A DNA stretch of 56,127 nucleotides from Bacteroidales bacterium (GCA_024400495.1 JAKSMR010000017.1:1-56127); one strand, 5' to 3'. Positions 15,724 through 24,113 are shown, counted from the stretch's first letter. Program-made: numbers and translations. The notes: generated by a model not told the origin, from the sequence alone.

Positions 15724-15747
15724 CAACATTAATCATCACAGGCTAAT

Positions 15748-16866
15748 ATGGCAATCAACATCACATCCGCTTATCCTGGAGAGTTCCTCGATAAGCTGCT
15801 CACCAAATCGACGCTCAGCAACGAATTGGTGCAAAAGAACCTCATCCACGTAGAGGCGAACGTATTGAAGACCTTGTTCATCGGCAAGTTGACGGTCGGC
15901 AAGTTGCTGCAACAACACAAGCCGATGCCTACGGCGAGCGACGCCAAGGGCGACTTCAACTACGAAGAGAACTCGCTCACACCTGACAAGTTCATGGCAT
16001 ATACGCGCTACCTGCCTTCCACTTTCGAGAACTTGTGGCGCAAGTATCAACCGAACGGCCCGTTCGCCATGGAGACTTGGTCGCCTGCGGCACAAACGGA
16101 GTTCCTTGAAGTGTTCAGCAAGGAGATCGCCGAGGAGTTGGGCGACTACATGATCAACGGCATCAAGGGTACCGACGACGACCACTTGTTCAACGGCATC
16201 GTGACGAGAATCCTCGCATCGAAGAACGTGCTCACAGCCGGAAACGGAGCCAGCACCTACGGGGCGAAGTTCAAGGCGATGCTCAAGAAGTTGCCGAAGG
16301 CGCTCCGCAACAAGGGCAACTTGAAGTTCATCACGTCAATGGCGGACGCCGACAACTACGACGACGAGTTGAAGGCGAACGTATATAAGAACGCGTCCTT
16401 GACCGAGAAGCAAACGCTCGCCTACAACGGCATCCCGGTTGTCGGATTGGCGCAATGGCCAGAGGGCCTCGTCGTGTTGACGCCGGCAGACGCGTCATAC
16501 GATTCGAACCTCTGGGCGGCGGTGGCGTGGAACCAGGACGAAGTGTACATCAAGACCGGGCTCGTGCAAGAGGACGGCGACATGTGGTTCTTGCGCCAGG
16601 CGATGCGATGCGACACCAACCTCGCTTTCGACGAGTACGTGGTCATGTGCGACGAGCGCGCTGTTGACGGAAGCTACAAGAAGGAGACAAAGGCGGCTTC
16701 GAACGTATCGACGGTGCCTACGACGGGCGCAGTCCTCGGATCATGCGTCGTGTACACGAACTCATCAGAGAGCGCAAGCGTGACCGTGCAGGGCGTGAAG
16801 CTCGAAAAGAAGGGCGACTCCGCGGCATTCTACTTCGACGGAACCGCATTCAACATCAAGGGATAA
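15748..16866 (+). CDS. Major capsid protein (probable HK97 fold)
   Basis: This 372-residue protein is the major capsid candidate by position (directly after protease/scaffold), size and composition. Residues ~1-60 look like an N-terminal arm (LLTKSTLSNELVQKNLIHVE), with central alpha/beta capsid-like sequence (YMINGIKGTDDDHLFNGIV, later KFITSMADADNYDDELKANV). The last ~50 residues (from VLGSCVVYTNSSES) look like a small beta domain that may decorate the surface. I do not recognise a close named family. A strong terminator follows, which fits high, separately controlled expression. Confidence 0.7.
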   Translation: MAINITSAYPGEFLDKLLTKSTLSNELVQKNLIHVEANVLKTLFIGKLTVGKLLQQHKPMPTASDAKGDFNYEENSLTPDKFMAYTRYLPSTFENLWRKYQPNGPFAMETWSPAAQTEFLEVFSKEIAEELGDYMINGIKGTDDDHLFNGIVTRILASKNVLTAGNGASTYGAKFKAMLKKLPKALRNKGNLKFITSMADADNYDDELKANVYKNASLTEKQTLAYNGIPVVGLAQWPEGLVVLTPADASYDSNLWAAVAWNQDEVYIKTGLVQEDGDMWFLRQAMRCDTNLAFDEYVVMCDERAVDGSYKKETKAASNVSTVPTTGAVLGSCVVYTNSSESASVTVQGVKLEKKGDSAAFYFDGTAFNIKG

Positions 16867-16890
16867 GATCCATCTTCTCATTTTTTTTTC

Positions 16891-16934
16891 CGGCACCGCG
16901 TTGGGTGGCTAACGCCTGGGCGGTGCCGTTTTTC
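16891..16934 (+). terminator. Terminator after the capsid gene
   Basis: CGGCACCGC (16891-16899) pairs with GCGGTGCCG (16920-16928) in 9 bp, followed by five Ts and C. It would limit read-through from the capsid into the tail genes. Confidence 0.75.
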
Positions 16935-16954
16935 TAACATAATAAATCGTATCA

Positions 16955-18112
16955 ATGGCATCACAACTACCATACGTAAAAATATCATTCCAGAACGGAA
17001 TGCTCGGTATCAGCGAGCCTACGGCGGATGGCGTCTGCGGTCTTGTGCCGGCGGGCGCCCTCGTGATCGGCAACTACACCGAGCAGAACGGTGCCGCCAG
17101 CCTCATCACGTCCTTGTCCGACTTAACCGAAGAGGGATCCGACAAGTTGACGTACCGCATGGTCAAGGAGTTCTTCGACGAGGCGGGAGACGGGTCGTAC
17201 CTCTGGGTGCTCAATGCGAAGCCTGCAACGGCGGCCGCCGGTGTCAAAAGCCTTCAGGGCTTGTCGAATGGCGCGTGCCGCGTAATCGGCGTGGCGTCCC
17301 CTTTGGCTACGGCTTCCATTTCGGCGGACCTCAAGGCGCTCAACGACGCGGCGGAGGAATTGGCCGCATCGCTGTTCGCCCCCGTGCTGGTCTTGGCGGG
17401 ATTGCCCGCTCCGGCCACAATCGGCAGCGCGACGGACTTGACAGAGTTCAACTATAACAGAGCGTGCGTGGTCGTAGGCAACGAAATTACGGGCGATTCC
17501 GCCCTCGACGCTGAATTGAAGAAGGGCGCATGTGTCGGCCTCCTTCTCGGACGAATCGCAAAGAACGCCGTGCAAGTCTCCGTCGCAAGGGTTTCCGACG
17601 GCATGATCAAGACGGACTCGCTTAAGTTCGGCGCGAATTCCATCACCAACGCGGACGCGCAGACCCTACACGGAAAAGGCTACATCGTGCCACGTACGTG
17701 GGTGGGCAAGGCGGGCTTCTTCTGGAGCTCCGACCATCTCGCCACTTCGGACACGGACGACTACGGGCTCATCCCGCGCAGACGAACCATCGACAAGGCC
17801 TACAGGGTCACCTACAAGGCGCTGCTTGACGAGGTGGGCTCAGAAATCCCGGTGTCTTCTACCGGCACAATCCCCGTACCGACCGCGAAGAGCATAGAGA
17901 CGCTCGTGGAGACCGCCCTCGAAAGAGCGATGACCAACCAGGGAAACCTCGGCTCGGATCCGGACGACGACACCGACAACGGCATCAAGGTGTTCGTGGA
18001 CCCGAACCAGAACGTGGTGGCCACCAACAAGATCGAGGTGAGCGTGAAGGTCAAACCGTACGGCTATGCCTACTACATTGAGGCGTCGCTTTCATTCTAC
18101 ACAAATGACTAA
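16955..18112 (+). CDS. Contractile tail sheath protein (DUF2586-like)
   Basis: This 385-residue protein has the features of the DUF2586 sheath-like family of Bacteroidota phages: an N-terminal YVKISFQNGMLGISEP region, an Ala-rich middle with repeated beta/alpha units (LVLAGLPAPATIGS), YNRACVVVGNEITGDSAL near 168, and a conserved C-terminal end (VEVSVKVKP-type strand, YGYAYYIEASLSFYTND). Sheath subunits contract around the tube to drive DNA delivery. It is followed 14 bp later by a tube-like protein, as expected for a myovirus. Confidence 0.75.
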   Translation: MASQLPYVKISFQNGMLGISEPTADGVCGLVPAGALVIGNYTEQNGAASLITSLSDLTEEGSDKLTYRMVKEFFDEAGDGSYLWVLNAKPATAAAGVKSLQGLSNGACRVIGVASPLATASISADLKALNDAAEELAASLFAPVLVLAGLPAPATIGSATDLTEFNYNRACVVVGNEITGDSALDAELKKGACVGLLLGRIAKNAVQVSVARVSDGMIKTDSLKFGANSITNADAQTLHGKGYIVPRTWVGKAGFFWSSDHLATSDTDDYGLIPRRRTIDKAYRVTYKALLDEVGSEIPVSSTGTIPVPTAKSIETLVETALERAMTNQGNLGSDPDDDTDNGIKVFVDPNQNVVATNKIEVSVKVKPYGYAYYIEASLSFYTND

Positions 18113-18126
18113 GGAGGGAGGAATAT

Positions 18127-18555
18127 ATGGCAGATTTAGAGGCAGTGTTCAGCTCAAGGCAATACGAATGGGCTGACGTGACAGTGGTCATCGGCGGAAA
18201 GCCCATCACGGGCATCAGGGGCGTAAGCTACAAGGCGACGCAGGAGAAGACACCGATCTACGGCAAGGGCAACCAGCCCATAGCAATCCAAAGGGGCAAC
18301 ATCTCGTACGAGGGCAGCGTCAAGCTCCTCCAGTCGGAGATGGAGACCTTGGCGAAGGCGGGCGGCAAGAACGGGGTGCTCGGGCTCGAGGTGGACGTGG
18401 TCGTGACCTACGGAAACCCGTCGAACGGCGACCTTCTCAGAACGGACATCCTCAAGGGCGTGCAGTTCACCGAAGAGCCGCGCGAACTTAACCAGGGCGA
18501 CCAGTTCATGGAGAGCGAACTTCCGATGGTGTTCCTCCGCATCAACAGAGGATAA
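18127..18555 (+). CDS. Tail tube protein
   Basis: This 142-residue protein has the beta-rich pattern of contractile tail tube subunits: YEWADVTVVIGGKPITGIRG near the start, KTPIYGKGNQPIAIQRGNIS (a characteristic G-x-G-x-P/I loop), EGSVKLLQSEMETLAK, and a closing hydrophobic strand (ELPMVFLRINRG). Tube subunits form the inner channel within the sheath. The preceding sheath gene and the following tail-assembly chaperone support the call. A terminator follows at 18574. Confidence 0.75.
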   Translation: MADLEAVFSSRQYEWADVTVVIGGKPITGIRGVSYKATQEKTPIYGKGNQPIAIQRGNISYEGSVKLLQSEMETLAKAGGKNGVLGLEVDVVVTYGNPSNGDLLRTDILKGVQFTEEPRELNQGDQFMESELPMVFLRINRG

Positions 18556-18573
18556 GGACAAAATCGTTAACCC

Positions 18574-18614
18574 GGCGCGGGCTGAGCCGTAGGGACTCGT
18601 CCCGCGCCTTTTTT
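18574..18614 (+). terminator. Terminator after the tail tube gene
   Basis: GGCGCGGG (18574-18581) pairs perfectly with CCCGCGCC (18601-18608), followed by TTTTTT. It lies 12 bp before the tail-assembly chaperone gene. Confidence 0.75.
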
Positions 18615-18625
18615 AAAATACAATT

Positions 18626-18931
18626 ATGAGAGAGATTGGACAGAAAGCAACCGCCGAGCAAATCGCGGAGTGGAAGGAAAAGTACAGAGACATCTACGAG
18701 ATAACCGTGGACGGGCGCGTGTGCTACCTGAGAAAGCCGACCAGGCGCGAACTCAGCTACGCGAGCATGGCGGGGAAGAGCGACCCGATGAAGTTCAACG
18801 AGGTGATCCTTGCACAGTGCTGGCTTGACGGAGACGATGAGATAAAGACGGACGACGCTCTTTTCCTCGGCGTTTCGGCACAGGTCGCACAAATCGTGGA
18901 GGTGAAGGAGGCGGAGCTAAAAAAACTTTAG
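18626..18931 (+). CDS. Tail assembly chaperone, short form (G-like)
   Basis: This 101-residue protein follows the tube gene and precedes the tape measure gene, the position of tail assembly chaperones. It opens with an amphipathic helix (TAEQIAEWKEKYRDIYEI), then a beta strand (RVCYLRKPTRRELSYAS) like other G-type chaperones, and ends KEAELKKL. The last codons contain seven As in the arrangement A-AAA-AAA (18919-18925), a classic -1 slippery heptamer six nucleotides before the stop region. The -1 frame opens directly into a 57-codon extension. Known tail chaperones are made in short and long forms by exactly this shift. Confidence 0.7.
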   Translation: MREIGQKATAEQIAEWKEKYRDIYEITVDGRVCYLRKPTRRELSYASMAGKSDPMKFNEVILAQCWLDGDDEIKTDDALFLGVSAQVAQIVEVKEAELKKL

Positions 18932-19098
18932 CGGACTCCGTTGTGAGGGAGGCGGAACTGATACGCATCATCGATGCGCAGCTACGCTACTACATGCACA
19001 TCGAGAGTCCGGAGGCTCTGACGGACGAGGAGTGGGCTATGAGGATCAAGGAGCTCGAATGGATACGCAAGGCAGAGGCAGGCCCTAAAGGCAGATAA
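18626..19098 (+). CDS. Tail assembly chaperone, -1 frameshifted long form (GT-like)
   Basis: Translation of the short form to codon 100, a -1 slip on A-AAA-AAA at 18919-18925, then resumption at ACT (18925-18927) gives a 157-residue product. The extension begins TLADSVVREAELIRIIDAQ, includes LTDEEWAMRIKELEWIRK, and stops at TAA 19096-19098. The extension has no ATG at its own start, which supports a fused product. It reaches to just before a terminator and 217 bp before the tape measure gene. The GT extension is expected to contact tail tube and tape measure during assembly. Confidence 0.65.
18919..18925 (+). promoter_or_regulatory. Programmed -1 ribosomal frameshift site
   Basis: Seven As read in frame as ctA-AAA-AAA-CTT, a heptamer of the X-XXY-YYZ type. 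The zero-frame stop follows at 18929-18931. GC-rich pairing partners downstream (for example CGGACTCCG against the CGGAACTG region) might give a stimulatory stem, but I cannot confirm one. Confidence 0.65.
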
Positions 19099-19104
19099 AG
19101 AGAA

Positions 19105-19130
19105 AGGGCGGATTATTTCCGCCCCTTTTC
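19105..19130. terminator. Bidirectional terminator after the chaperone gene
   Basis: GGGCGG (19106-19111) pairs with CCGCCC (19119-19124) around ATTATTT, with T-runs on the plus side. It also covers the 3' end of the convergent 47-residue gene. Confidence 0.65.
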
Positions 19131-19256
19131 ATTTGTATCACGCCATTTTTCGGGATCGTACTCCCACCAGCATTTGAAACCTCTTTTGTCCTCTTTATCG
19201 ACAAATATTATCCTGTACGCCAGGTACAGCATAAAAATAGCACCAATCACGCTCAT
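19113..19256 (-). CDS. 47-residue membrane peptide antisense to the tail genes
   Basis: A minus-strand frame runs from ATG 19256 to TAA 19113. The ATG is preceded by AGGAGG at a 7-nt distance, a strong ribosome site. The product opens with a membrane segment (MSVIGAIFMLYLAYRIIFV) and has a charged, Trp-rich tail (RGFKCWWEYDPEKWRDTNEK) containing one Cys. I recognise no family. It lies alone, opposite the late tail operon, in the 217-bp space between chaperone extension and tape measure gene, so it may be expressed at another time (lysogeny) or act as a small lysis or exclusion peptide; that is inference. Confidence 0.5.
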   Translation of the reverse strand: MSVIGAIFMLYLAYRIIFVDKEDKRGFKCWWEYDPEKWRDTNEKGRK

Positions 19257-19314
19257 ATTCGGTCCTCCTGAATTTTTTTTGTGAAGATAATGGATTAAAT
19301 CTTAATTTCCAAAT

Positions 19315-20961
19315 ATGGCAGACAACGTAGTATCGTACAGAATAGACCTTCAGGACAACGCAACGTCCACGATGGGGAACTTTGAGAATGCCACGAACAG
19401 TGCAAATCGAACTGTCGGAGGCCTTGAGAAGGCACTGTCAAGATTGGGGAGTGCAAGCTTCGGAGTTTCTGCGATTATAAACACGATAGGTTCCCTTTGG
19501 TCGGCAATGAAAGCATCGGAGGGTGCCTACCGTGCGCAAATCGAGGTGGAGACGAAACTTGAAAGGGTGATGCAGAACACGATGAACGCTACCGGCGACG
19601 ACATCCGGCTCATCAAGGACCTCACCGCCGCGCAGCAGGAACTTGGCGTGATCGGCGACGAGGTGCAGCTGGCGGGTGCGCAGGAACTCTCCACCTATCT
19701 GGAGAAGAAGGAGAGCCTCCAAAAGCTCATCCCCGTCATGAATGACATGGTCGCCCAGCAGTACGGGCTCAACGCCACGCAGGAGAGCGCGGCGTCCATC
19801 GCCACCATGATGGGCAAGGTGATGGAGGGGCAGACCTCCGCTCTCTCCCGCTACGGGTATTCCTTCACCGAAGCTCAGGAGAAGATCCTGAAGTTCGGAA
19901 CGGAGGAGGAGCGCGCCGCCACGCTTGCCGAAGTGGTGGGGCAGAGCGTGGGTGGCATGAACGAAGCCCTCGCCCAGACACCGGCCGGGCAGATGCAGCA
20001 GTACGCCAACAGCATGGGCGATGTCCAGGAACGGCTCGGAGCCCTCTACACGCGCGTCATGAACGCGATGCTGCCGTCATTGAGGCGGCTGGTGTCGGTG
20101 CTCAACGTCACGCTCGACATAGCCAACGAGGCCATCACGTTCGTCTCTTCGAACCTCGACGTCATCGCCGCATTGGCCGCAGGCATCACCGCCGTCTCGG
20201 TGGCGGCCAACGCCCTGGCGATCAAGGTGGCGGTAGTGACCGCGGCCACGAAGCTGTGGACCACCGCGCAGGCCATACTCAACGCCGTGCTGACCGCCAA
20301 CCCCATCGGGCTGGTCATAGCCGCCATAGCCGCGCTCGTGGCCGCCATCCTTTGGGTCCGCAAGCACACAGAAGGGTGGGGGACGCTTTGGGACGCCGTC
20401 GTGACGCACATGAAGGAGTCGTTCTTCATGTGGGTGGAGGCGTTCAAGCTCGCCTGGAATGCGCACGTGCACACGATAATGTCGGGGCTTGACCTCATCC
20501 GGCTCGGATGGTACAAGTTCAAGGAGGCGGTCGGAATGGGCGACTCCGCCGAGAACCTGAGGGCGATCGCCCAGATAAATTCCGACATGGAAGCCCGTAA
20601 GAGGGCCATATCGGAAGGGGCGAACAAGGTGGCGGAACACTTCAACAAGGCCCGCCACGCCTACGACAACGTCAGCATATCGTGGAAGTCGTCCGAGGAC
20701 GCGCAGAAGGTGAAGGCGGCGGCCAACGGCGGACATTTCGGCGGAGGGGGCGCGGGCGACCATTTCGGCGACATCGCGAAGAAAAGCACGGAGGCCATCG
20801 CCACGGGAGGGACCCGCAACACGCAGATCACCATCAACTTCAGCAGGGAGATGGTGAAGATGGACTTCAACGGGGGATACCTGGACAACGCGGAGCAGGT
20901 GGAGGCGACGCTCGCAGAATCCCTTTTAAGAGTACTCAACGCCGCTAAGGCATCAATCTAA
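19315..20961 (+). CDS. Tail tape measure protein
   Basis: This 548-residue protein has the usual tape measure layout: an N-terminal helical region (SYRIDLQDNATSTMGNFEN), long Ala-rich helices, a central hydrophobic membrane-like part at about 285-350 (LDVIAALAAGITAVSVAANA and NPIGLVIAAIAALVAAILWV), and a Gly-rich low-complexity C terminus (GGHFGGGGAGDHFG). Length implies a short contractile tail compared with Mu-like tails. It follows the frameshifting chaperone as expected. Unusually, the next gene is the portal rather than more tail or baseplate genes. Confidence 0.85.
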   Translation: MADNVVSYRIDLQDNATSTMGNFENATNSANRTVGGLEKALSRLGSASFGVSAIINTIGSLWSAMKASEGAYRAQIEVETKLERVMQNTMNATGDDIRLIKDLTAAQQELGVIGDEVQLAGAQELSTYLEKKESLQKLIPVMNDMVAQQYGLNATQESAASIATMMGKVMEGQTSALSRYGYSFTEAQEKILKFGTEEERAATLAEVVGQSVGGMNEALAQTPAGQMQQYANSMGDVQERLGALYTRVMNAMLPSLRRLVSVLNVTLDIANEAITFVSSNLDVIAALAAGITAVSVAANALAIKVAVVTAATKLWTTAQAILNAVLTANPIGLVIAAIAALVAAILWVRKHTEGWGTLWDAVVTHMKESFFMWVEAFKLAWNAHVHTIMSGLDLIRLGWYKFKEAVGMGDSAENLRAIAQINSDMEARKRAISEGANKVAEHFNKARHAYDNVSISWKSSEDAQKVKAAANGGHFGGGGAGDHFGDIAKKSTEAIATGGTRNTQITINFSREMVKMDFNGGYLDNAEQVEATLAESLLRVLNAAKASI

Positions 20962-20966
20962 CAAAT

Positions 20967-22304
20967 ATGGCTAAGACATCAGACAAGAACACAATCAAGC
21001 AGGGCGGCGTGATGAACGTGGGCGGCCGCCCGAACGACATCAAGATAGGCGTGCCGAACTTGTGGTACCCGGACATCCAATCCTTCCAGAGGGCGGTCAC
21101 CAACGCGATACGCTGGGACTATCCGAGCCGAAAGGAGCTCTACGACCTTTACGACAGTTGCCTGATGGACACGCACCTGAAGGGCGTCGTCCGCAAGCGA
21201 AAGATCGCAGTGTCGAAGTTTCCCATCGAGTTCAGGCGCGACGGCGAGCCGGTGGAGGAGGTGAACGAGCATATCAAGAGCCCGTGGTTCAGGAACTTCC
21301 TCAAGTCGCTCATCGACGTCCAACTGTGGGGCTTCTCCGCATACCAGTTCGTCGCGGACAAGGACGGGTGGATTGAAGTCACCGATATAGACCACAGGCA
21401 CGTCAACCCCGTGACGCGGGAGGTGCTCGAATACGCCAACGACTACGAGGGCAAGCCGCTCGCCGACTTCCCGAACACGCTCTTCCTCGGGAAACCGACG
21501 GACTGCGGAGAGCTCATGTCCGTGGTGCCGTGGATCATCACGAAGAGGCAGACCACGGGCGACTGGGCACAGTACGCCCAGGTGTTCGGAATGCCGATAC
21601 GCGAATACACCTACGACGGCTCGGACTGGGAGACGATGAAGACGCTGAAGGAGGACGCGGAGTGCCAGGGCTCCAACGGCATCTACTTCCACACGACCGA
21701 CACCAGCATGAACATCATCGAGCCGGGCAACCGAAGCGGCTCTGCCGACCTCTACGAAAGGCTCATGGACAAGTGCGACGAACAGATCTCGATCATGCTC
21801 CTGGGCAACACCCTGACGACGACGGTGGGCGACAGCGGAAGCCGCGCGCTCGGCGACGTGCAGAAGAGCGAGGAGGAGTCCATCATGGAGGACGACAGGG
21901 GCTTCGTGCTCGACGTGCTCAACTACGAGATGTCGCCCATCTTCGCCGCCCTCGGCATCGACACGGAGGGGGGAGAGTGGGTCTATGCCGAAAAGGAGAA
22001 AATCGACAAGACGCAGCAGGCCGACATCGTCGTGAAGATGAACTCGATAGGGCTGCCGATATCCGACGACTACCTCTACGACACCTTCGGCATCGCCAAG
22101 CCCGACGACTACGACCAGATCAAGGCCGATAAGGAGGCGCAGCGCAAAGCCCTGGAGGAGGCGTTGCGCAAGCAGTCCGAGGAGCCCGAGCCGGGCAATG
22201 ATCCGGCCGAGAATCCCAAGACGACCGACCGTTCCATCTACCAACGCATCCTCGATTTTTTCGCGGAAGCCCGCGCGGCGGGCACTCGTTCAGAGAGGTG
22301 GTGA
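20967..22304 (+). CDS. Portal protein, Mu gp29-like (DUF935)
   Basis: This 445-residue protein matches the DUF935 portal family: PNLWYPDIQSFQRAV near residue 30, YDLYDSCLMDTHLKGVVRKR near 60, DIDHRHVNPVTREVLEYAND near 138, GMPIREYTYDGSDWETMKTL near 207, and the SIMLLGNTLTTTVGDSGSRA motif near 273, highly typical of this family. The portal forms the ring through which DNA is packaged. The C terminus is a charged, Pro/Glu-rich tail. It overlaps the MuF gene by 7 bp. Its place after the tape measure gene rather than after the terminase is unusual. Confidence 0.9.
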   Translation: MAKTSDKNTIKQGGVMNVGGRPNDIKIGVPNLWYPDIQSFQRAVTNAIRWDYPSRKELYDLYDSCLMDTHLKGVVRKRKIAVSKFPIEFRRDGEPVEEVNEHIKSPWFRNFLKSLIDVQLWGFSAYQFVADKDGWIEVTDIDHRHVNPVTREVLEYANDYEGKPLADFPNTLFLGKPTDCGELMSVVPWIITKRQTTGDWAQYAQVFGMPIREYTYDGSDWETMKTLKEDAECQGSNGIYFHTTDTSMNIIEPGNRSGSADLYERLMDKCDEQISIMLLGNTLTTTVGDSGSRALGDVQKSEEESIMEDDRGFVLDVLNYEMSPIFAALGIDTEGGEWVYAEKEKIDKTQQADIVVKMNSIGLPISDDYLYDTFGIAKPDDYDQIKADKEAQRKALEEALRKQSEEPEPGNDPAENPKTTDRSIYQRILDFFAEARAAGTRSERW

Positions 22305-23641
22305 ACTTCAACTACTACGGCACCAGGGACGTGACCGACGCGGTAGGGTCGTCCGTCAGCTTCGACGAGGGCATGCTCTCGGAGGTGCTGAGGGAGATCT
22401 ACGAGGAGGAGGTGAAGCCGCAGAACGGCGACATCCCGTCCGAACTCTACGAGGCCACCCGCGGCATCTTCGAGAAGGCCACCGCCCAGGGCATGGCGCA
22501 GAGCCGCAACAAGCGCATCGCCACGGAGGAGGACTTCCTGCGCCGATACACCCACTCCATAGACGTGTTCTCCGCGTTCCGCGTGCACAAGTACGCCTCG
22601 CTGATGGCCGACATGCTGCATGACGCAGACGGCAATCTCCGCACCTTCGAGGAGTGGCGCAACGCCACGGCGAGCATACAGAGCCACTTCAACCGCAACT
22701 GGCTGGAAACGGAGTACAACACCGCCATCCTGAGGGCGGAGCAGGCGGCCGACTGGAAGATGTTCGAGGCGGACAAGGACGTCATGCCCAACCTCAAGTG
22801 GATGCCCACATCCTCCGCCACGCCGAGGGAGGAGCACGCCGTCTTCTGGAGGGAGGAGCTCACGCTCCCCGTCGACGATCCGTTCTGGGACGCACACCGC
22901 CCCGGCGACCTCTGGAACTGCAAGTGCTACCTCCAGCAGACCGACGCGCCCGCCACAGCCAAGGGCGACATACCGAAGGGCAAGGACGTGCCGAAGCCCG
23001 CCGACGGACTGAAGACCAACCCCGGCAAGGCCGCCGAGATGTTCGACCGCTCGCACTCCTACTATCCCGACCCGAAGGTATGCCTGTGGCTCAGACTCGC
23101 CAAACAGGCGAAGGAGAGCGGGGCAGAGGCGAAGAGCAGCCGGGTGGTGGATGCAGTGAAGTGCGTGCAGGATTGCCACTTGTGCAAATTGGTGAAATGC
23201 GAAGTGCGTAAAGACAACAAGAGGAATTCCGTCATGAAGAAGTTGGAGCAATCTATTAAGCCACTGGTCGATAACAAAGTTAAGGTGAAGAAAGCATTGG
23301 AAGATTCTGCGCACACGATAAGTGTAGGATTCTCCAAATGGGCTAACAAACATCTCGTGGCCGATGCAATGCAGACGAAGCATTCCGTTGTGTTCAAGGA
23401 AAGCGACCTGAAGAACTTGAAGGAATTGTTGGCAAAATCAGAATATGTGAAGTCCGCCATTCCTGAGGAACCGCATTCACACTGCATAACAAAATTCTAT
23501 TACTTCAAGGTAGAACTACACGGAAGCGTGGTGTATTTGAATGTGGGGGAAGTGAGGGACTCAGACAAAAGAGGAAAGACTACTACGCACAGATATCTAT
23601 ATTCTGTCACTGATGAACTATTCCACAAAGAAAAAGCCTAA
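22298..23641 (+). CDS. MuF head morphogenesis protein with C-terminal toxin-like domain
   Basis: This 447-residue protein has a Mu gpF-like part to about residue 235: FRVHKYASLMADMLHDADG near 93, NRNWLETEYNTAILRAEQAA near 132, and the diagnostic DAHRPGDLWNCKCYLQQTD near 200. Beyond a Cys-containing linker (VKCVQDCHLCKLVKCE) lies a ~140-residue domain ending TKFYYFKVELHGSVVYLNVG and THRYLYSVTDELFHKEKA, which resembles BECR-fold (barnase/EndoU/colicin E5/RelE-like) nuclease tails known on MuF proteins. From about 23140 the DNA is visibly poorer in G+C, a sign that this tail was exchanged. The nuclease call is tentative. Confidence 0.75.
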   Translation: MVNFNYYGTRDVTDAVGSSVSFDEGMLSEVLREIYEEEVKPQNGDIPSELYEATRGIFEKATAQGMAQSRNKRIATEEDFLRRYTHSIDVFSAFRVHKYASLMADMLHDADGNLRTFEEWRNATASIQSHFNRNWLETEYNTAILRAEQAADWKMFEADKDVMPNLKWMPTSSATPREEHAVFWREELTLPVDDPFWDAHRPGDLWNCKCYLQQTDAPATAKGDIPKGKDVPKPADGLKTNPGKAAEMFDRSHSYYPDPKVCLWLRLAKQAKESGAEAKSSRVVDAVKCVQDCHLCKLVKCEVRKDNKRNSVMKKLEQSIKPLVDNKVKVKKALEDSAHTISVGFSKWANKHLVADAMQTKHSVVFKESDLKNLKELLAKSEYVKSAIPEEPHSHCITKFYYFKVELHGSVVYLNVGEVRDSDKRGKTTTHRYLYSVTDELFHKEKA

Positions 23642-23697
23642 GTCGGCGCCAGCTTAAGCTCAAGGCTAGTTCAGGCCACACGACAAAGGCTTTCTAT

Positions 23698-23775
23698 ACT
23701 GCAAACTTACAACAAATTTTTTAGCCAACAAGCAATTATGCAAGATTTATTCCCAGATTTTTCCAAAAGCGATGC
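23698..23775 (+). repeat. Copy 1 of a threefold leader/N-terminus repeat
   Basis: Starts ACTGCAAACTTACAACAA, ends CGATGC, and includes an ATG at 23738 that opens MQDLFPDFSKSDA. Copies 2 and 3 lie at 24114-24190 and 24308-24366. On the minus strand each copy contains TAAGTTTG (here 23702-23709), matching the -7 consensus. Confidence 0.7.
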
Positions 23776-23891
23776 TCCGAAGGCCGAAAAGCGCGCGAAA
23801 AAGGGGGGGGGGTGGAAGTAAGAACCCCATAGTGTTCCACGACTACGAGAACTACGTGGCTAAGTTCCAGACGAGCGAAACACAGAAATAG
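23738..23891 (+). pseudogene. Remnant of a phage DNA methyltransferase N terminus, broken at a G10 tract
   Basis: From ATG 23738 the sequence reads MQDLFPDFSKSDAPKAEK then a basic run, reaching a tract of ten Gs at 23803-23812 and a stop at 23819. If the tract had nine Gs the frame would continue SKNPIVFHDYENYVAKFQTS to a stop at 23889-23891. The VFHDYENYVAKF block resembles the start of phage and plasmid DNA methyltransferases in Bacteroidota, but the catalytic part is absent. This is therefore a truncated gene start, perhaps formerly switchable through the G tract. Confidence 0.5.
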
Positions 23892-23893
23892 CG

Positions 23894-24055
23894 GTTATTT
23901 ATTTTCCAAAGACACAACCTTCGATTGAAGTGATAGACGAGGCCTTGGGAATGTATTCGGGATTGATTAGGATAAAAGAAGCCGGTGTCGTGAAATTTGA
24001 CCGAGTCGTATTCGTGTTTGATGACGGTAGAATAGAGGAAAGGATCCTATATTAA
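23894..24055 (+). pseudogene. C-terminal gene fragment without a start
   Basis: Fifty-three codons read VIYFPKTQPSIEVIDEALGM, then a stretch containing VVKFDRVVFVFDDGRIEERI, and stop at TAA 24053. The sequence looks like real protein, but the frame has no ATG and is preceded by a stop, so it is the tail of a gene joined to the methyltransferase remnant. I do not recognise the family. Confidence 0.4.
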
Positions 24056-24113
24056 ACAAAGCACGCCAGGCTCCTTTCGGTACACCCAGCGTATGTAGCC
24101 AGAATATTTCTGC

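Noticed and set aside
20979-22244. 421-codon minus-strand frame opposite the portal gene
   Set aside because: Leu/Val/Arg/His-rich shadow composition, opposite the clear DUF935 portal.
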